A stretch of DNA of 23,168 nucleotides, taken from a virus. How positions within the stretch are numbered: position 1 is the stretch's first letter; each line of letters begins with the position of its first letter. The notes under the pieces were generated by a model, which did not search any database, had not been told where the DNA came from, and was given only the letters and a program-made list of their open reading frames with translations. Below are positions 4,981 through 14,060 of the stretch, piece after piece. Position numbers and translations under genes: made by a program. The stretch lies in IMG/VR virus record IMGVR_UViG_3300043410_000073, positions 1-23,168 of that record; one strand, given 5' to 3'.

Positions 4981-6405
4981 ATGACTAACGTAGCAGAAAT
5001 CCTGAAGTCAGAGGATGTCCGCAAGCAATACGGTCTTTTATCGCCGGAATACAGGGCGGGTTTTGAATGGCGTGCCAGATGGTTGATGACTGCTCACAAG
5101 CACCAGATAGTTCCGGCTGGGGAGTGGTGGGCTATCTGGCTTTTGCAGGCCGGAAGGGGGGCCGGGAAAACGCGCACAGCTTCAGAACAGGTTGGATGGT
5201 GGGCATGGAGTGAGCCTAAGACCCGTTGCCTAGTGGCTGCTCCGACATCCTCAGACGTTCGTGGCACCTGTTTTGAGGGTGACTCAGGGTTGATTAATGT
5301 AATCCCGCAGCCGCTGATTAAAGACTATAACAAGAGCCTGCATGAGTTGACGCTGGTCAACGGGAGTCTGATCAAAGGTATTCCCGCATCCGAGCCTGAG
5401 CGTTTTCGTGGAGCGCAATGGCATTTCGGGTGGGCCGATGAATTAGCTGCTTGGGACTATCTTCAGGACGCATGGGATCAGATCATGCTGTCCGTCCGCT
5501 TGGGGAAACGGACGCGGATCATCTGCACGACCACGCCGAAGCCTAAAGACCTACTGATAGAACTCAACGGCAGGGAAGGCGACGATGTTGTTGTCACCAG
5601 AGCCAGCACTCATGCCAATTTAGCAAACCTCTCTCCGACCTTCCAGAAGCAAATCCTGCAATACGAGGGAACGAAGCTGGGCAGGCAGGAGATTTACGCT
5701 GAGATCATCGACCCCGAAGAATCGGGTATTGTGAAGCGGGAATGGTTCCAGTTGTGGCCTGCTGACAGACCGCTGCCCAAGTTTGAATACATCATCCAGT
5801 CGTATGACTGCGCGACATCTGACAAGACGCAGAACGATCCTACCGCATGTATCGTGCTGGGAGTATTCAAGCCGCTGGATGCGCCGATGTCTGTGATGAT
5901 GATAGATTGCTGGCAAGAAAGGTTGCAGTATCCGGACTTGCGGCCAAAGGTCATAGCGGAATATGAGGTTAGCTATGGCGCGGAGGAAGGTAAGTCTATT
6001 GGTGGCAAAAAGGTGGATGTAATCCTTATTGAGGACAAGTCAGCCGGTATTAGCCTGATACAAGACCTTCAGAGGGCTTATCTGCCTGTTCAAGCTTACA
6101 ACCCCGGCAAGGCAGACAAGATACAGCGGTTGTCTATCGTGGCGAATATCATCCAAGCCAAACGGGTTTGGGTGCCAGAATCCAGCAACAGGAAGGGATA
6201 CGTTAGGGACTGGGCAGAAGGATGTATAAGCCAGATATGTGCCTTCCCAGAAACCACACATGATGATTTTTGCGATTGCCTTTCGCAATCCCTGAGGTAT
6301 CTTCGTGACGCTGGGTGGTTGGACATAGACCCGCCGCCTCGCTATGATGACGACGATTATGTCGAAATAAAACGGCAGTCGCGGGGAAATCCTTATGCCC
6401 AGTAA
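4981..6405 (+). CDS. terL: Terminase large subunit (packaging ATPase and nuclease)
   Basis: The 474-residue protein shows the two-domain layout of the DNA-packaging motor. The ATPase part has Walker A LQAGRGAGKT (55-64), Walker B FGWADE (149-154, acidic pair D153/E154) and a coupling motif TTTPKP (183-188). The RNase H-like nuclease part has acidic residues at D276 (SYD), E351/D352 (LIEDKSAG) and around H427-D432 (HDDFCD). The length is normal. It cuts concatemeric DNA and pumps it through the portal. ATG 4981 is the first possible start because an in-frame TAA lies immediately before it; no Shine-Dalgarno is obvious, so translation is probably coupled to the methyltransferase four bases upstream. 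Confidence 0.95.
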   Translation: MTNVAEILKSEDVRKQYGLLSPEYRAGFEWRARWLMTAHKHQIVPAGEWWAIWLLQAGRGAGKTRTASEQVGWWAWSEPKTRCLVAAPTSSDVRGTCFEGDSGLINVIPQPLIKDYNKSLHELTLVNGSLIKGIPASEPERFRGAQWHFGWADELAAWDYLQDAWDQIMLSVRLGKRTRIICTTTPKPKDLLIELNGREGDDVVVTRASTHANLANLSPTFQKQILQYEGTKLGRQEIYAEIIDPEESGIVKREWFQLWPADRPLPKFEYIIQSYDCATSDKTQNDPTACIVLGVFKPLDAPMSVMMIDCWQERLQYPDLRPKVIAEYEVSYGAEEGKSIGGKKVDVILIEDKSAGISLIQDLQRAYLPVQAYNPGKADKIQRLSIVANIIQAKRVWVPESSNRKGYVRDWAEGCISQICAFPETTHDDFCDCLSQSLRYLRDAGWLDIDPPPRYDDDDYVEIKRQSRGNPYAQ

Positions 6406-8530
6406 ATTTGATATATTAAAACAATTAGCGCAAATTGCTGCAAAGCCATCTGTAAATCGGATTGACATGGCTTTTAAAGATGTATCGCAACGCATTCCTG
6501 AGTTGACAACCGCAGCTAATCTATTGAAATCTGGACAATTAAGCGCAGAAGAATATGCGCGAATTGTCAATGCATTAAAACCTGTTAAGCCTTACGATTT
6601 TATTCCAAAACCCGCTACAAAATCGGAGGCAATAGGTGCTTTGGCAGAACCTAAGAAGCCTGCTTATGGCGGAACAAAACAAATGGAGGCGGGTGAGCGT
6701 GCGGATTTAAGGCTGGACATTCCCGCGTATACACAGCATGGAGTATGGGTTAATTCTATTCACAGGAAAGATGCGCCTACCGTTTACAGTTCAACGTCTT
6801 CAGTAGATAAGCCTGAGATGATTTTGCCGCAAGAGAAGGCGATGAAGGTTGCTACTGGCGAAACTGCCAAGTCTCCGTTTGCGGTTATTCGTGGCGAATG
6901 GAATCCTCTAAGTGAAGGCGAGGCTGTAAAGGGCGCACAAAAGTATTTGAATGATCCTGATTGGATTCAAGTAGGAATGGATCCTGAAAGACATAGTTAC
7001 TTTTACGACCGTAAAACCATGCAGCCTGTTGTCGGTGGAGAAAAGGCTATTCAAGTTGGGCCATTAGTTTTGGTAAAAAATCCGTTATATGCAGACCAGA
7101 AAGATTTTAAATTTTCGTCTGGCGGCAAAGTATCCCAAGACGCCATGAACATGGCGATCATGAACCAGAAGGTGCAGAGGAAGGCAGAAGGATCGTCTGC
7201 TGATGACTTCGAGTTGAAACGCTCTGCCGCAGGTTCTGTCATGCCGTTAGAGGGCGAGATAGAAGCGGCAATGAGGGCAGCTACGGTAAACCCCTTGCTA
7301 GCTCGTCAGGCTGCGCGTAGGCGTGGTGAATATGTCCCTGAAGCGCCGCAGATGCCTGTTGAAGAGCCGCAGGCAACCATCAAGCCATACGATCCCACTT
7401 TCAGGCAAAAAGCGGCTGAACTCATTGAAAGGGGATTGAGGAGCGTCTCTCCGGCAGATAGAGCTAGAGCCATTGCTCAGGAAGGAATAATGGGGGTTGG
7501 TGGATTAGGCGTGGCTGATTTTGTTCCTTTTATTGGGACAGGAATGGCGTTGCAGGAAGCCCAGAGGGGGATAGAAGAGGCTCGTCGTGAAGGTAAGCCG
7601 GAAGAGGCATGGGCTGAGTTATTGGGGGGTGTTGCTGCTGCTGCGCCGGGTATCGGGCCGACCGTGAAGATGGCAAAGCCTGTATCCAAAGCCCTAGCTA
7701 ACGAAGCCGCCTACCGTATTTATCAAGCTATGGAACGAGGCGAGGGGCCGCTTGCCGGTGCGCTGGCTGGTGTAGCGCCGAGGAAGATGATTCCGCCAAG
7801 TATTGCTGAATCATTGTCTACAAAAAGGTCTTTGCCTGAAGATGATTTGTTCAAGAAGGCAATAGAAAATACTTCTGGGGCAAGGATTACTGATCAAGGT
7901 GTGATTATTCCTTTGGAACGCAGACAAGTTCCAGAACAGATTGGAGAGCCTTCTGTTCGTGGTGGAGTATTTTATTTGCCTGAAGGTTCCGAGCAAATGA
8001 AATATTACACTGGTCGTGGTGGATATGGCGGCAAAGAAAAGATTTCTGGAGAAACCCTGATATCAAATCCTTTATTCGTCAAAGGATCGACTGGCGGCAA
8101 GGCTCCGGAAGCTGCTTATGATAAGTTGCTTGGTAAAGGCGCTTATCAAAAAATGCGAACAGATGCTTTGCATTGGAGTGGTGGCCCTAAAGACATAAGA
8201 GAAGAAGCGGTAACTAAGTTTTTGAATCAATATGCGCCAGAAATGGCAGATCAGGCTTGGTATATTTTGCAAAACAGCAAACAAGGTAATCAGCTTGCTT
8301 ATGCTTTGCAGGAGGCTGCTGTAGGAAGCGCGGCAAGAAAAGCTGGTTATGATGCAATTTTGGGATATGGAACATCAAGAAAAACAAAACAACCATTTAT
8401 CTCTGAGGTTTTTGATGTAAGAGAAATAAATTATCCAGCAAAAGGAATGGAGCCAGAAATTTGGCCTGAATACAAAGCAGAAGGTGGCATCACATCTGAT
8501 GACTTGATCATTGAGGAGAATCCGCTGTGA
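6395..8530 (+). CDS. Large polyvalent-type phage protein with divergent ART-like C-terminus
   Basis: 711 residues, overlapping the end of terL, with GGGGA (6383-6387) as ribosome-binding site. Residues 104-230 form a segment I associate with phage polyvalent proteins: RLDIPAY, then RHSYFYD and IQVGPLVLVKNP. GGKVSQDAMNMAIMNQK (243-259) is a short motif repeated in the next gene. Residues 363-425 are Gly/Ala-rich and hydrophobic (GIMGVGGLGVADFVPFIG, then GGVAAAAPGIGP) and could touch membranes. Residues 520-682 resemble the latter part of an ADP-ribosyltransferase-like domain (SNPLFVKG; ARKAGYDAILGYG; SEVFDV) but lack the YHGT seen in its neighbour. It may be a virion-carried effector or ejection protein. 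The function is not proven. Confidence 0.6.
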   Translation: MPSKFDILKQLAQIAAKPSVNRIDMAFKDVSQRIPELTTAANLLKSGQLSAEEYARIVNALKPVKPYDFIPKPATKSEAIGALAEPKKPAYGGTKQMEAGERADLRLDIPAYTQHGVWVNSIHRKDAPTVYSSTSSVDKPEMILPQEKAMKVATGETAKSPFAVIRGEWNPLSEGEAVKGAQKYLNDPDWIQVGMDPERHSYFYDRKTMQPVVGGEKAIQVGPLVLVKNPLYADQKDFKFSSGGKVSQDAMNMAIMNQKVQRKAEGSSADDFELKRSAAGSVMPLEGEIEAAMRAATVNPLLARQAARRRGEYVPEAPQMPVEEPQATIKPYDPTFRQKAAELIERGLRSVSPADRARAIAQEGIMGVGGLGVADFVPFIGTGMALQEAQRGIEEARREGKPEEAWAELLGGVAAAAPGIGPTVKMAKPVSKALANEAAYRIYQAMERGEGPLAGALAGVAPRKMIPPSIAESLSTKRSLPEDDLFKKAIENTSGARITDQGVIIPLERRQVPEQIGEPSVRGGVFYLPEGSEQMKYYTGRGGYGGKEKISGETLISNPLFVKGSTGGKAPEAAYDKLLGKGAYQKMRTDALHWSGGPKDIREEAVTKFLNQYAPEMADQAWYILQNSKQGNQLAYALQEAAVGSAARKAGYDAILGYGTSRKTKQPFISEVFDVREINYPAKGMEPEIWPEYKAEGGITSDDLIIEENPL

Positions 8531-10830
8531 ATCCTCTTGCTACCTTAGTTCGCGGTATTGGTGAAGTCGCCCAAAAGGGAAAGCCTTTCTACTCGCCTAT
8601 TGATAAAGCCATTTCAGAGATTGTCCAGACAAAGGGAACTGGGGATCAGATGCTTGCCCAGATTCTCAAGACTAAGGGTGTTGCCAAAGAGTTGAAAGAG
8701 CGTCCTGCTATCAAGGCCGCATTGCAACAGCCCAAGATAACGAAGGCTGAGTTGGAGAAGGTTGCCGCAGAGAACCCGCCGCCAGAAGTATTTGAGAAGG
8801 TAGATAGAGGGCCGTCAGAGGCGAAATACCGCGTAGAACATGATGACGTAACCGACAGGTATGTAGTTCTTGACGATTACAGCGATATTGTTAAGTCATT
8901 CCGTAACTATGATGACGCTGAGTCTTATGCTTACAAGCTAGGATCGGGTACGGCACAGTATGAGAAATGGCAGCTACCGGGCGGGGAGAACTACCGCGAG
9001 ATAAAGCTGATGTTGCCGTTAAACAAAAGACTTGAATTTGTAGATAAACGAATTAATGAGCTTCAACCGATTATCAATCAACAACCAATTGGAATAACTC
9101 CTGAAAGACAAGAATATTCAAAACTTTGGGAAGAAAAAGAATTATTAAATAAAAGTAGTGGTTACAAATCCTCCCACTTTGATGAGCCTAATGTCTTAGC
9201 CCACGCAAGGGTATCTGACAGGACTGGCCCTAATGGAGAAAAGATACTCCATGTGGAGGAGATTCAGTCTGACTGGCATCAGACAGGGAGGAAGAAGGGG
9301 TACGTAGATGAAAAAGAAAAACAGTTCATTAAAGACAAGTTAGCCCGTGGCGAAGACCTAACAAAAGATGAAGAGAGGGCAAGACTGCGTTACCTGAAAG
9401 CAGATGCCGTCCCCGACGCTCCCTTCAAGCAGAACTGGCACGAACTGGTGATGAAGCGTTTGCTTGATGACGCCGTGAAAAAAGGCTACGACAAGGTTGT
9501 TATTACGCCCGGAGCGGAGCAGGCGAAGCGATATAGCCTCAGTAATGCGGTTGACGAAATAAATGTGGTTGGTAGAACACATGCTTTAACCGGAGAGCAA
9601 ACAAAACAAGTTGCACTAGACACAAAAGATGGTCGCTCTCTGCGGCTTGGGGTTGCTGCTGACGGAACAATTGACAATGTAAGCGACAGTGCAATTGAGG
9701 GTTTTCTTGGCAAAAAGTTAGATGAAGTTGTTGGGAAAGATGTTGCCAAAAACATCATGGAAGGCGGAACGCAAACGATTTCTGGCCTCAACCTGCAAGT
9801 CGGCGGCGAGGGCATGAAGGGCTTCTACGACCAGATGCTGCCTGCTTTCCTGAACGACTACGGCAAGAAGTGGGGGGCGAGGGTTGGTCAGTATGAAATT
9901 TATCCTTATGAAATAGCTGAAAAACGAAAAGAACTAATAAATAATTTAATTAAACAAGGAAATACTCCGGAATCAGCGGAAAAACAGGCTCTTGGAATAT
10001 ATCCAGAAAAAGAACCATCAATTTTATTGCATTCCTTCGACATCACCCCGCAGATGCGCGAGGACATAGTAGGAAAAGGCCAGCCGCTGTATCAAGCTAT
10101 CCCTGCTGGGGTAGGGGCTGGAACGCTTGCAGCGCCGCAGGAAGAATCTCCTTCTGAATATGATCGTGGCGGGATAGTTAAAAATGTAATTAAGTCTCTT
10201 TTGCCTAAAGGACAGCAGGCTGTGCTTCCTGCGGCTGAGTCTGCTGCGAATCTTGATCGCTTCCTTTCCGAGAGCAAGGTTCCGATGCGCTTATATCACG
10301 GCACTACAACAACAGAGGGCGGTAAAGGAGAGGAAGCCATACGAAGGATAAAACCAAGCAAAGAGGGCGCTCTTGGGTCTGGATCGTATCTAACTCCAAA
10401 ACCTTCTTATTCTTCTGGATATGCAGAGGGCGTTGGTGGGAATATTTTGCCTGTTCATGCTCAAATAAAAAATCCATTGATTATTGAGGGTAATGGAGAC
10501 CCAATGATTGAGGCTTTAATCAAGTTGGGAATGGATGAAAATAAAGCCGTTAAAATGGTCGAGCGAGCTTATGAAAATAAAGGATATATCGGTAAGGAAG
10601 TTGAGAGCCGCGCTCGTTCTGCCGGATATGACGGACTTATGCAATATCGCAATGGTGATCTTAACGAAGTTGTTGTTTATAACCCAAACGCAATCAAAAG
10701 TGCGATTGGAAATCGTGGAACATATGACATAACAGAACAAGATTTAAATAAAGCCAAAGGCGGTTCTGTAAACATGGATGCCATGCGTATGGCTGTAATG
10801 AACAAACAATTAAGGAAACGTCATGGCTGA
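8527..10830 (+). CDS. Polyvalent-type protein with C-terminal ADP-ribosyltransferase-like domain
   Basis: 767 residues starting at GTG 8527, which overlaps the previous stop (GTGA); GAGGAG at 8513-8518 supports it. The middle (223-335) carries HVEEIQSDWHQTGRKKGY and, later, PDAPFKQNWHELVMKRLL with GYDKVVITPGAEQAKRY, a segment recurrent in large phage proteins. HSFDITPQMREDIVGKGQPLY (502-522) follows, also recurrent. Residues 587-727 match an ADP-ribosyltransferase fold of the phage polyvalent type: YHGT (590-593), GSYLTPKPSYSSGYA (619-633), IKNPLII (647-653), AGYDGL (699-704) and NEVVVYNPNAI (713-723). H591 and E714 are candidate active-site residues. It probably ADP-ribosylates a host target after injection. 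The tail (745-767) repeats the GGSVNMDAMRMAVMNK motif. Two AT-rich islands interrupt the gene. Confidence 0.7.
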   Translation: MNPLATLVRGIGEVAQKGKPFYSPIDKAISEIVQTKGTGDQMLAQILKTKGVAKELKERPAIKAALQQPKITKAELEKVAAENPPPEVFEKVDRGPSEAKYRVEHDDVTDRYVVLDDYSDIVKSFRNYDDAESYAYKLGSGTAQYEKWQLPGGENYREIKLMLPLNKRLEFVDKRINELQPIINQQPIGITPERQEYSKLWEEKELLNKSSGYKSSHFDEPNVLAHARVSDRTGPNGEKILHVEEIQSDWHQTGRKKGYVDEKEKQFIKDKLARGEDLTKDEERARLRYLKADAVPDAPFKQNWHELVMKRLLDDAVKKGYDKVVITPGAEQAKRYSLSNAVDEINVVGRTHALTGEQTKQVALDTKDGRSLRLGVAADGTIDNVSDSAIEGFLGKKLDEVVGKDVAKNIMEGGTQTISGLNLQVGGEGMKGFYDQMLPAFLNDYGKKWGARVGQYEIYPYEIAEKRKELINNLIKQGNTPESAEKQALGIYPEKEPSILLHSFDITPQMREDIVGKGQPLYQAIPAGVGAGTLAAPQEESPSEYDRGGIVKNVIKSLLPKGQQAVLPAAESAANLDRFLSESKVPMRLYHGTTTTEGGKGEEAIRRIKPSKEGALGSGSYLTPKPSYSSGYAEGVGGNILPVHAQIKNPLIIEGNGDPMIEALIKLGMDENKAVKMVERAYENKGYIGKEVESRARSAGYDGLMQYRNGDLNEVVVYNPNAIKSAIGNRGTYDITEQDLNKAKGGSVNMDAMRMAVMNKQLRKRHG

Positions 10831-13330
10831 GATGCCCATAGAGCAGGATTACGGTCGCAATATTGACGGCATTACCATCAATGCAGATGGTGGTGCTGAT
10901 GTTGAAATTACGGAAGCGCCGCCGGATGTAGAGGAGTTGGAAGATGGTTCTGCTATTGTCACGATGGAAGATTACAAGGGGCCGGAAGAAGCACCTGACT
11001 TCTACGAGAACATGGCAGAAAGCTATGATCTTCAGGAGTTGAGCAGTCTTGCCATTCGATACCTAGACCTTATCGACAAGGACAAGGATGCGCGTAGTGA
11101 GCGCGACAAGCAGTATGAGGAGGGTATCAAGAGGACTGGTATGGGGAATGATGCCCCCGGTGGTGCTACATTCATGGGTGCCAGCAAGGTTGTGCATCCT
11201 GCGATGACGGAAGCCTGTATTGACTTTGCTGCGAGGGCGATTAAAGAGATTTTCCCGCCTGATGGCCCTGTCCGCACCAATATTATCGGTGAAGTAACCG
11301 AGGATAAGACCGAAACTGCCGAGCGCAAGCGGGATTATCTTAACTGGCAGTTGACGGAGCAGATCGAAGAGTTCCGAGACGAGCAGGAACAGATGCTGAC
11401 TCAATTGCCTTTGGGTGGATCACAGTTCCTGAAGCTCTATTGGGATGACCAGAAGAAGCGCCCTGCTGCTGAATTCCTTCCGATTGACAATGTTTACCTG
11501 CCTTTTTCGGCGGTTTCGTTCTACACGGCACAACGGGTTACTGAGGTTCAGGATATTTCAGAGTGGGAATTCAAGAATCGCATCCGTCGCGGGCTGTATA
11601 AGGATGTAGAAATCATTCGTGCGGCGCTGGAACCGGAAGAAAGCCACGCTGAGAAGGCTAATCAGAAGGTGGAGGGCAAGAAATATCAGGATAACGAAGA
11701 CGGTTTGCGCCGTGTCTTCCACATTTATACGTGGCTGGAACTGGAAGATGACAAGCATTCTAAGGGGGAGATGGCTCCTTACATCCTGATGATCGACAAA
11801 AACGATATGGAAGTGGTTGGTCTGTATCGGAACTGGGAGGAAGGTGACGAAACGCTGACCAAGCTGGATTGGATTATCGAATTTAAGTTCATTCCGTGGC
11901 GGGGGGCGTATGCGATTGGCCTTGCACAGCTTATTGGAGGGTTGTCTGCGGCTCTCACTGGTTCTTTGCGTGCTTTGCTGGATTCTGCCCACATCAATAA
12001 TGCTGCGACTATGCTCAAGCTCAAGGGCGGAAAGATGTCAGGGCAGTCCCAGCAGGTTGAAGTCACTCAGGTAGTTGAGGTTGAAGCTGGGCCGGGGGTA
12101 AACGACATTCGTTCTGTAGCCATGCCGATGCCGTTTAACCCGCCTTCTGCGGTTCTTTTCCAGCTTCTAGGCTGGCTCAGTACTGCGGCGAAGGGAGTTA
12201 TTACTACTTCCGAGGAAAAAATCGCTGATATCACCAATAATGCGCCTGTGGGGACTACTCAGGCGTTGATTGAGCAGGGTGCAGCGGTATTTTCAGCTAT
12301 TCATGCTCGTTTGCACGCTTCTCAGGCGCGTGTTTTGATGGTTTTGCAGCGGATTAACCGTTGGTATCTGGACGAGCAGAAGAAAGGCGACGTAATTGCC
12401 GATTTGCCGATCCAAAGGAAGGATTTTCAGCGTAATGGCGACGTAATTCCGGTATCTGACCCGCACATTTTCTCTGAAACGCAACGGATGGCGCAGACGC
12501 AGGCGGTTTTGTCACTGTCTGACAAGTATCCGCAGTTGTTTGACCAGCGTGCGGTGGTTGGAAGGGCGCTAAAACAGTTGAAGGTGCCGAATATTGACGA
12601 GTTGATGCCGCAATATCGGAAACCAATTGAGCTTAATGCCGCAGATGAGAATGCCGCGATGGTTATGGGGCATCCTGCTGTTGCCTATCCGCGCCAAGAC
12701 CATATTGCTCACATCCGTAGCCATCTGGAGTTCTTCCAAAACCCGCTATTGGGGTCGAATCCGATCATGGCACCGATGTTTGTGCCTGCTGCCATTGAGC
12801 ATTTGAAGCAACACATCATGCTTTGGTATACGCAGTCTGTCCGTACGTATGCCCTGAAGCCTGCTGGTCTGGATAAAGAGAAATATGAGGACTCTAAACT
12901 GGCTCCTGAGATTGATCGCGTGGTTGCTGTTGCAGCGCAGCACGTTGGTATGGATTCTCAGGAGATTTTGGCTCCGTTCATGCAGACGATGCAGCAGATG
13001 ATGCAGATGGCGCAGAAGTTCAAGCCGCAGCCGCAGATGGATGGCGAGGCTCAGGCTGTGTTGCAGGCGTCTATGGCTGAGACTCAGCGCAGGGCGCAGC
13101 GTGATCAGGCTGACATTAAACTTAAAGCCGCTCAGATGCAGCAGGATATGCTGGAGCAAGGCAAGAAGCAGCAGTTTGAGGCTGCACAGAATACCGAGAA
13201 GTTATTGACTGAAGAACGGCTGAAGACGCTGGATTTGACGGTTGATGCTGCGCGGTTGAAGAAGGAGCAGGGGGAATCTGCAATTGCCCTGCAAAACGAG
13301 TTGCAACGTAACTTAAACAAAGGAGTGTGA
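10823..13330 (+). CDS. Portal protein
   Basis: 835 residues, overlapping the previous gene by eight bases, with AAGGA six bases upstream. The N-terminal 60 residues are acidic. A conserved-type portal core follows, with features such as GASKVVHPAMTEACIDFAAR (about 116-135), PLGGSQFLKLYWDD and VGTTQALIEQGAAVFSAIHA. The last 120 residues are Gln/Met-rich and strongly coiled-coil (MQQMMQMAQKF, then LKAAQMQQDMLEQG), like the barrel helix of long portals. Portals form the dodecameric ring at one capsid vertex through which terminase packages DNA and to which the tail attaches. Length, position after terminase and partial similarity to large podovirus portals support the call. There is no protease or MuF fusion. 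Confidence 0.85.
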   Translation: MAEMPIEQDYGRNIDGITINADGGADVEITEAPPDVEELEDGSAIVTMEDYKGPEEAPDFYENMAESYDLQELSSLAIRYLDLIDKDKDARSERDKQYEEGIKRTGMGNDAPGGATFMGASKVVHPAMTEACIDFAARAIKEIFPPDGPVRTNIIGEVTEDKTETAERKRDYLNWQLTEQIEEFRDEQEQMLTQLPLGGSQFLKLYWDDQKKRPAAEFLPIDNVYLPFSAVSFYTAQRVTEVQDISEWEFKNRIRRGLYKDVEIIRAALEPEESHAEKANQKVEGKKYQDNEDGLRRVFHIYTWLELEDDKHSKGEMAPYILMIDKNDMEVVGLYRNWEEGDETLTKLDWIIEFKFIPWRGAYAIGLAQLIGGLSAALTGSLRALLDSAHINNAATMLKLKGGKMSGQSQQVEVTQVVEVEAGPGVNDIRSVAMPMPFNPPSAVLFQLLGWLSTAAKGVITTSEEKIADITNNAPVGTTQALIEQGAAVFSAIHARLHASQARVLMVLQRINRWYLDEQKKGDVIADLPIQRKDFQRNGDVIPVSDPHIFSETQRMAQTQAVLSLSDKYPQLFDQRAVVGRALKQLKVPNIDELMPQYRKPIELNAADENAAMVMGHPAVAYPRQDHIAHIRSHLEFFQNPLLGSNPIMAPMFVPAAIEHLKQHIMLWYTQSVRTYALKPAGLDKEKYEDSKLAPEIDRVVAVAAQHVGMDSQEILAPFMQTMQQMMQMAQKFKPQPQMDGEAQAVLQASMAETQRRAQRDQADIKLKAAQMQQDMLEQGKKQQFEAAQNTEKLLTEERLKTLDLTVDAARLKKEQGESAIALQNELQRNLNKGV

Positions 13331-13331
13331 C

Positions 13332-13469
13332 ATGGCAACGAGCGATAAAGAGCAGAAAAGCGTAGAAGTGCCGCAACACAAGCGGATTGCAATGGGTGAG
13401 AAGCTTGATGGCACCAGTTATCAACCGAAAGGCGACAGCCAGAAAGGAATCGAAGAAAAGAATAAATAA
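13332..13469 (+). CDS. Small basic protein of unknown function (45 aa)
   Basis: AAAGGAG (13319-13325) lies six bases before the ATG, and only one base separates this gene from the portal stop. The 45-residue product, beginning MATSDKEQKSVEVPQHKRIA and containing MGEKLDGTSYQPKG, is hydrophilic and likely disordered. A motif like 'P.HKR.AMG..L.G' recurs in short proteins after portals in related-looking phages, in my recollection. It is probably a minor structural or assembly factor; no function can be assigned. Confidence 0.65.
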   Translation: MATSDKEQKSVEVPQHKRIAMGEKLDGTSYQPKGDSQKGIEEKNK

Positions 13470-13657
13470 TGCGCTATGTAGAGGACTTTATTGGCGGCAT
13501 TAAGGCTCGACAGGCTGAAATAAGCCATTCACTGACTGCTGGAACAGCGGTTGATTACGACTCTTATTGCCGTCTTGTTGGTCATCATGCAGGGCTTGCA
13601 GAAGCTCTTATGATCCTTGATAACTTGTTGAAGGAAGATGATGATGGAAATGAATGA
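13469..13657 (+). CDS. Small helical protein of unknown function (62 aa)
   Basis: The ATG overlaps the preceding TAA (TAATG), so translation is coupled; no strong ribosome-binding site is visible. The 62-residue product is predicted to be a helical hairpin: IGGIKARQAEISHSL, then YDSYCRLVGHHAGLAEALMIL and an acidic end, DNLLKEDDDGNE. The 'RLVG...GL..AL.ILD.LL' pattern recurs in short phage proteins near the portal. It may be an assembly adaptor. The 3' end overlaps the start of the co-chaperonin gene. Confidence 0.65.
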   Translation: MRYVEDFIGGIKARQAEISHSLTAGTAVDYDSYCRLVGHHAGLAEALMILDNLLKEDDDGNE

Positions 13658-14060
13658 AGAGTTGAAAGAGGCGTTTCCGGAGATTGACCCCGGTGCGAAG
13701 CCTCTGGGAGCGCGTATTCTTGTTCAGCTTCGTAAGCCGAAAAAGAAAATGACTTCCTCTGGTATTGTTTTGGTGCAGGAAACGAAAGAAACCGAGAAAG
13801 TCCAGAACGTGGTGGGCAAGGTAGTGGATATTGGCCCGCTGGCGTTTAAAAAGCGCGATACGATGGAGCCGTGGCCGGAAGGTTCGTGGTGCGATAAGGG
13901 TGACTACCTGCGGTGTCCAAAGTGGACAGGTGACCGCTGGGAAGTAAAGTTGCCTGACGCCGTAGACGAGGACGATAAAGTTGAGTTCCTCATTCTTAAC
14001 GACCATGAGATTGTCGCCAAGATTACGGGCAATCCGCTTTCTGTGAAGGCTTTCGTATGA
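13641..14060 (+). CDS. GroES-like co-chaperonin
   Basis: The 139-residue product has the Cpn10/GroES pattern: PLGARILVQL (21-30), a mobile-loop-like region with SSGIVLVQE (39-47) that keeps the Ile-Val-Leu tripeptide contacting GroEL, GKVVDIGPLAF (59-69) and GDYLRCPKW (87-95). It ends in an ILNDHEIVAKI strand. It would cap host GroEL and help fold the capsid protein, as T4 gp31 does; no GroEL gene is present. It sits between portal and scaffold, which fits that role. Four in-frame ATGs lie at 13638, 13641, 13644 and 13650. I chose 13641 because AGGA at 13632-13635 is then five bases away; 13644 is equally possible. Confidence 0.85.
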   Translation: MMEMNEELKEAFPEIDPGAKPLGARILVQLRKPKKKMTSSGIVLVQETKETEKVQNVVGKVVDIGPLAFKKRDTMEPWPEGSWCDKGDYLRCPKWTGDRWEVKLPDAVDEDDKVEFLILNDHEIVAKITGNPLSVKAFV

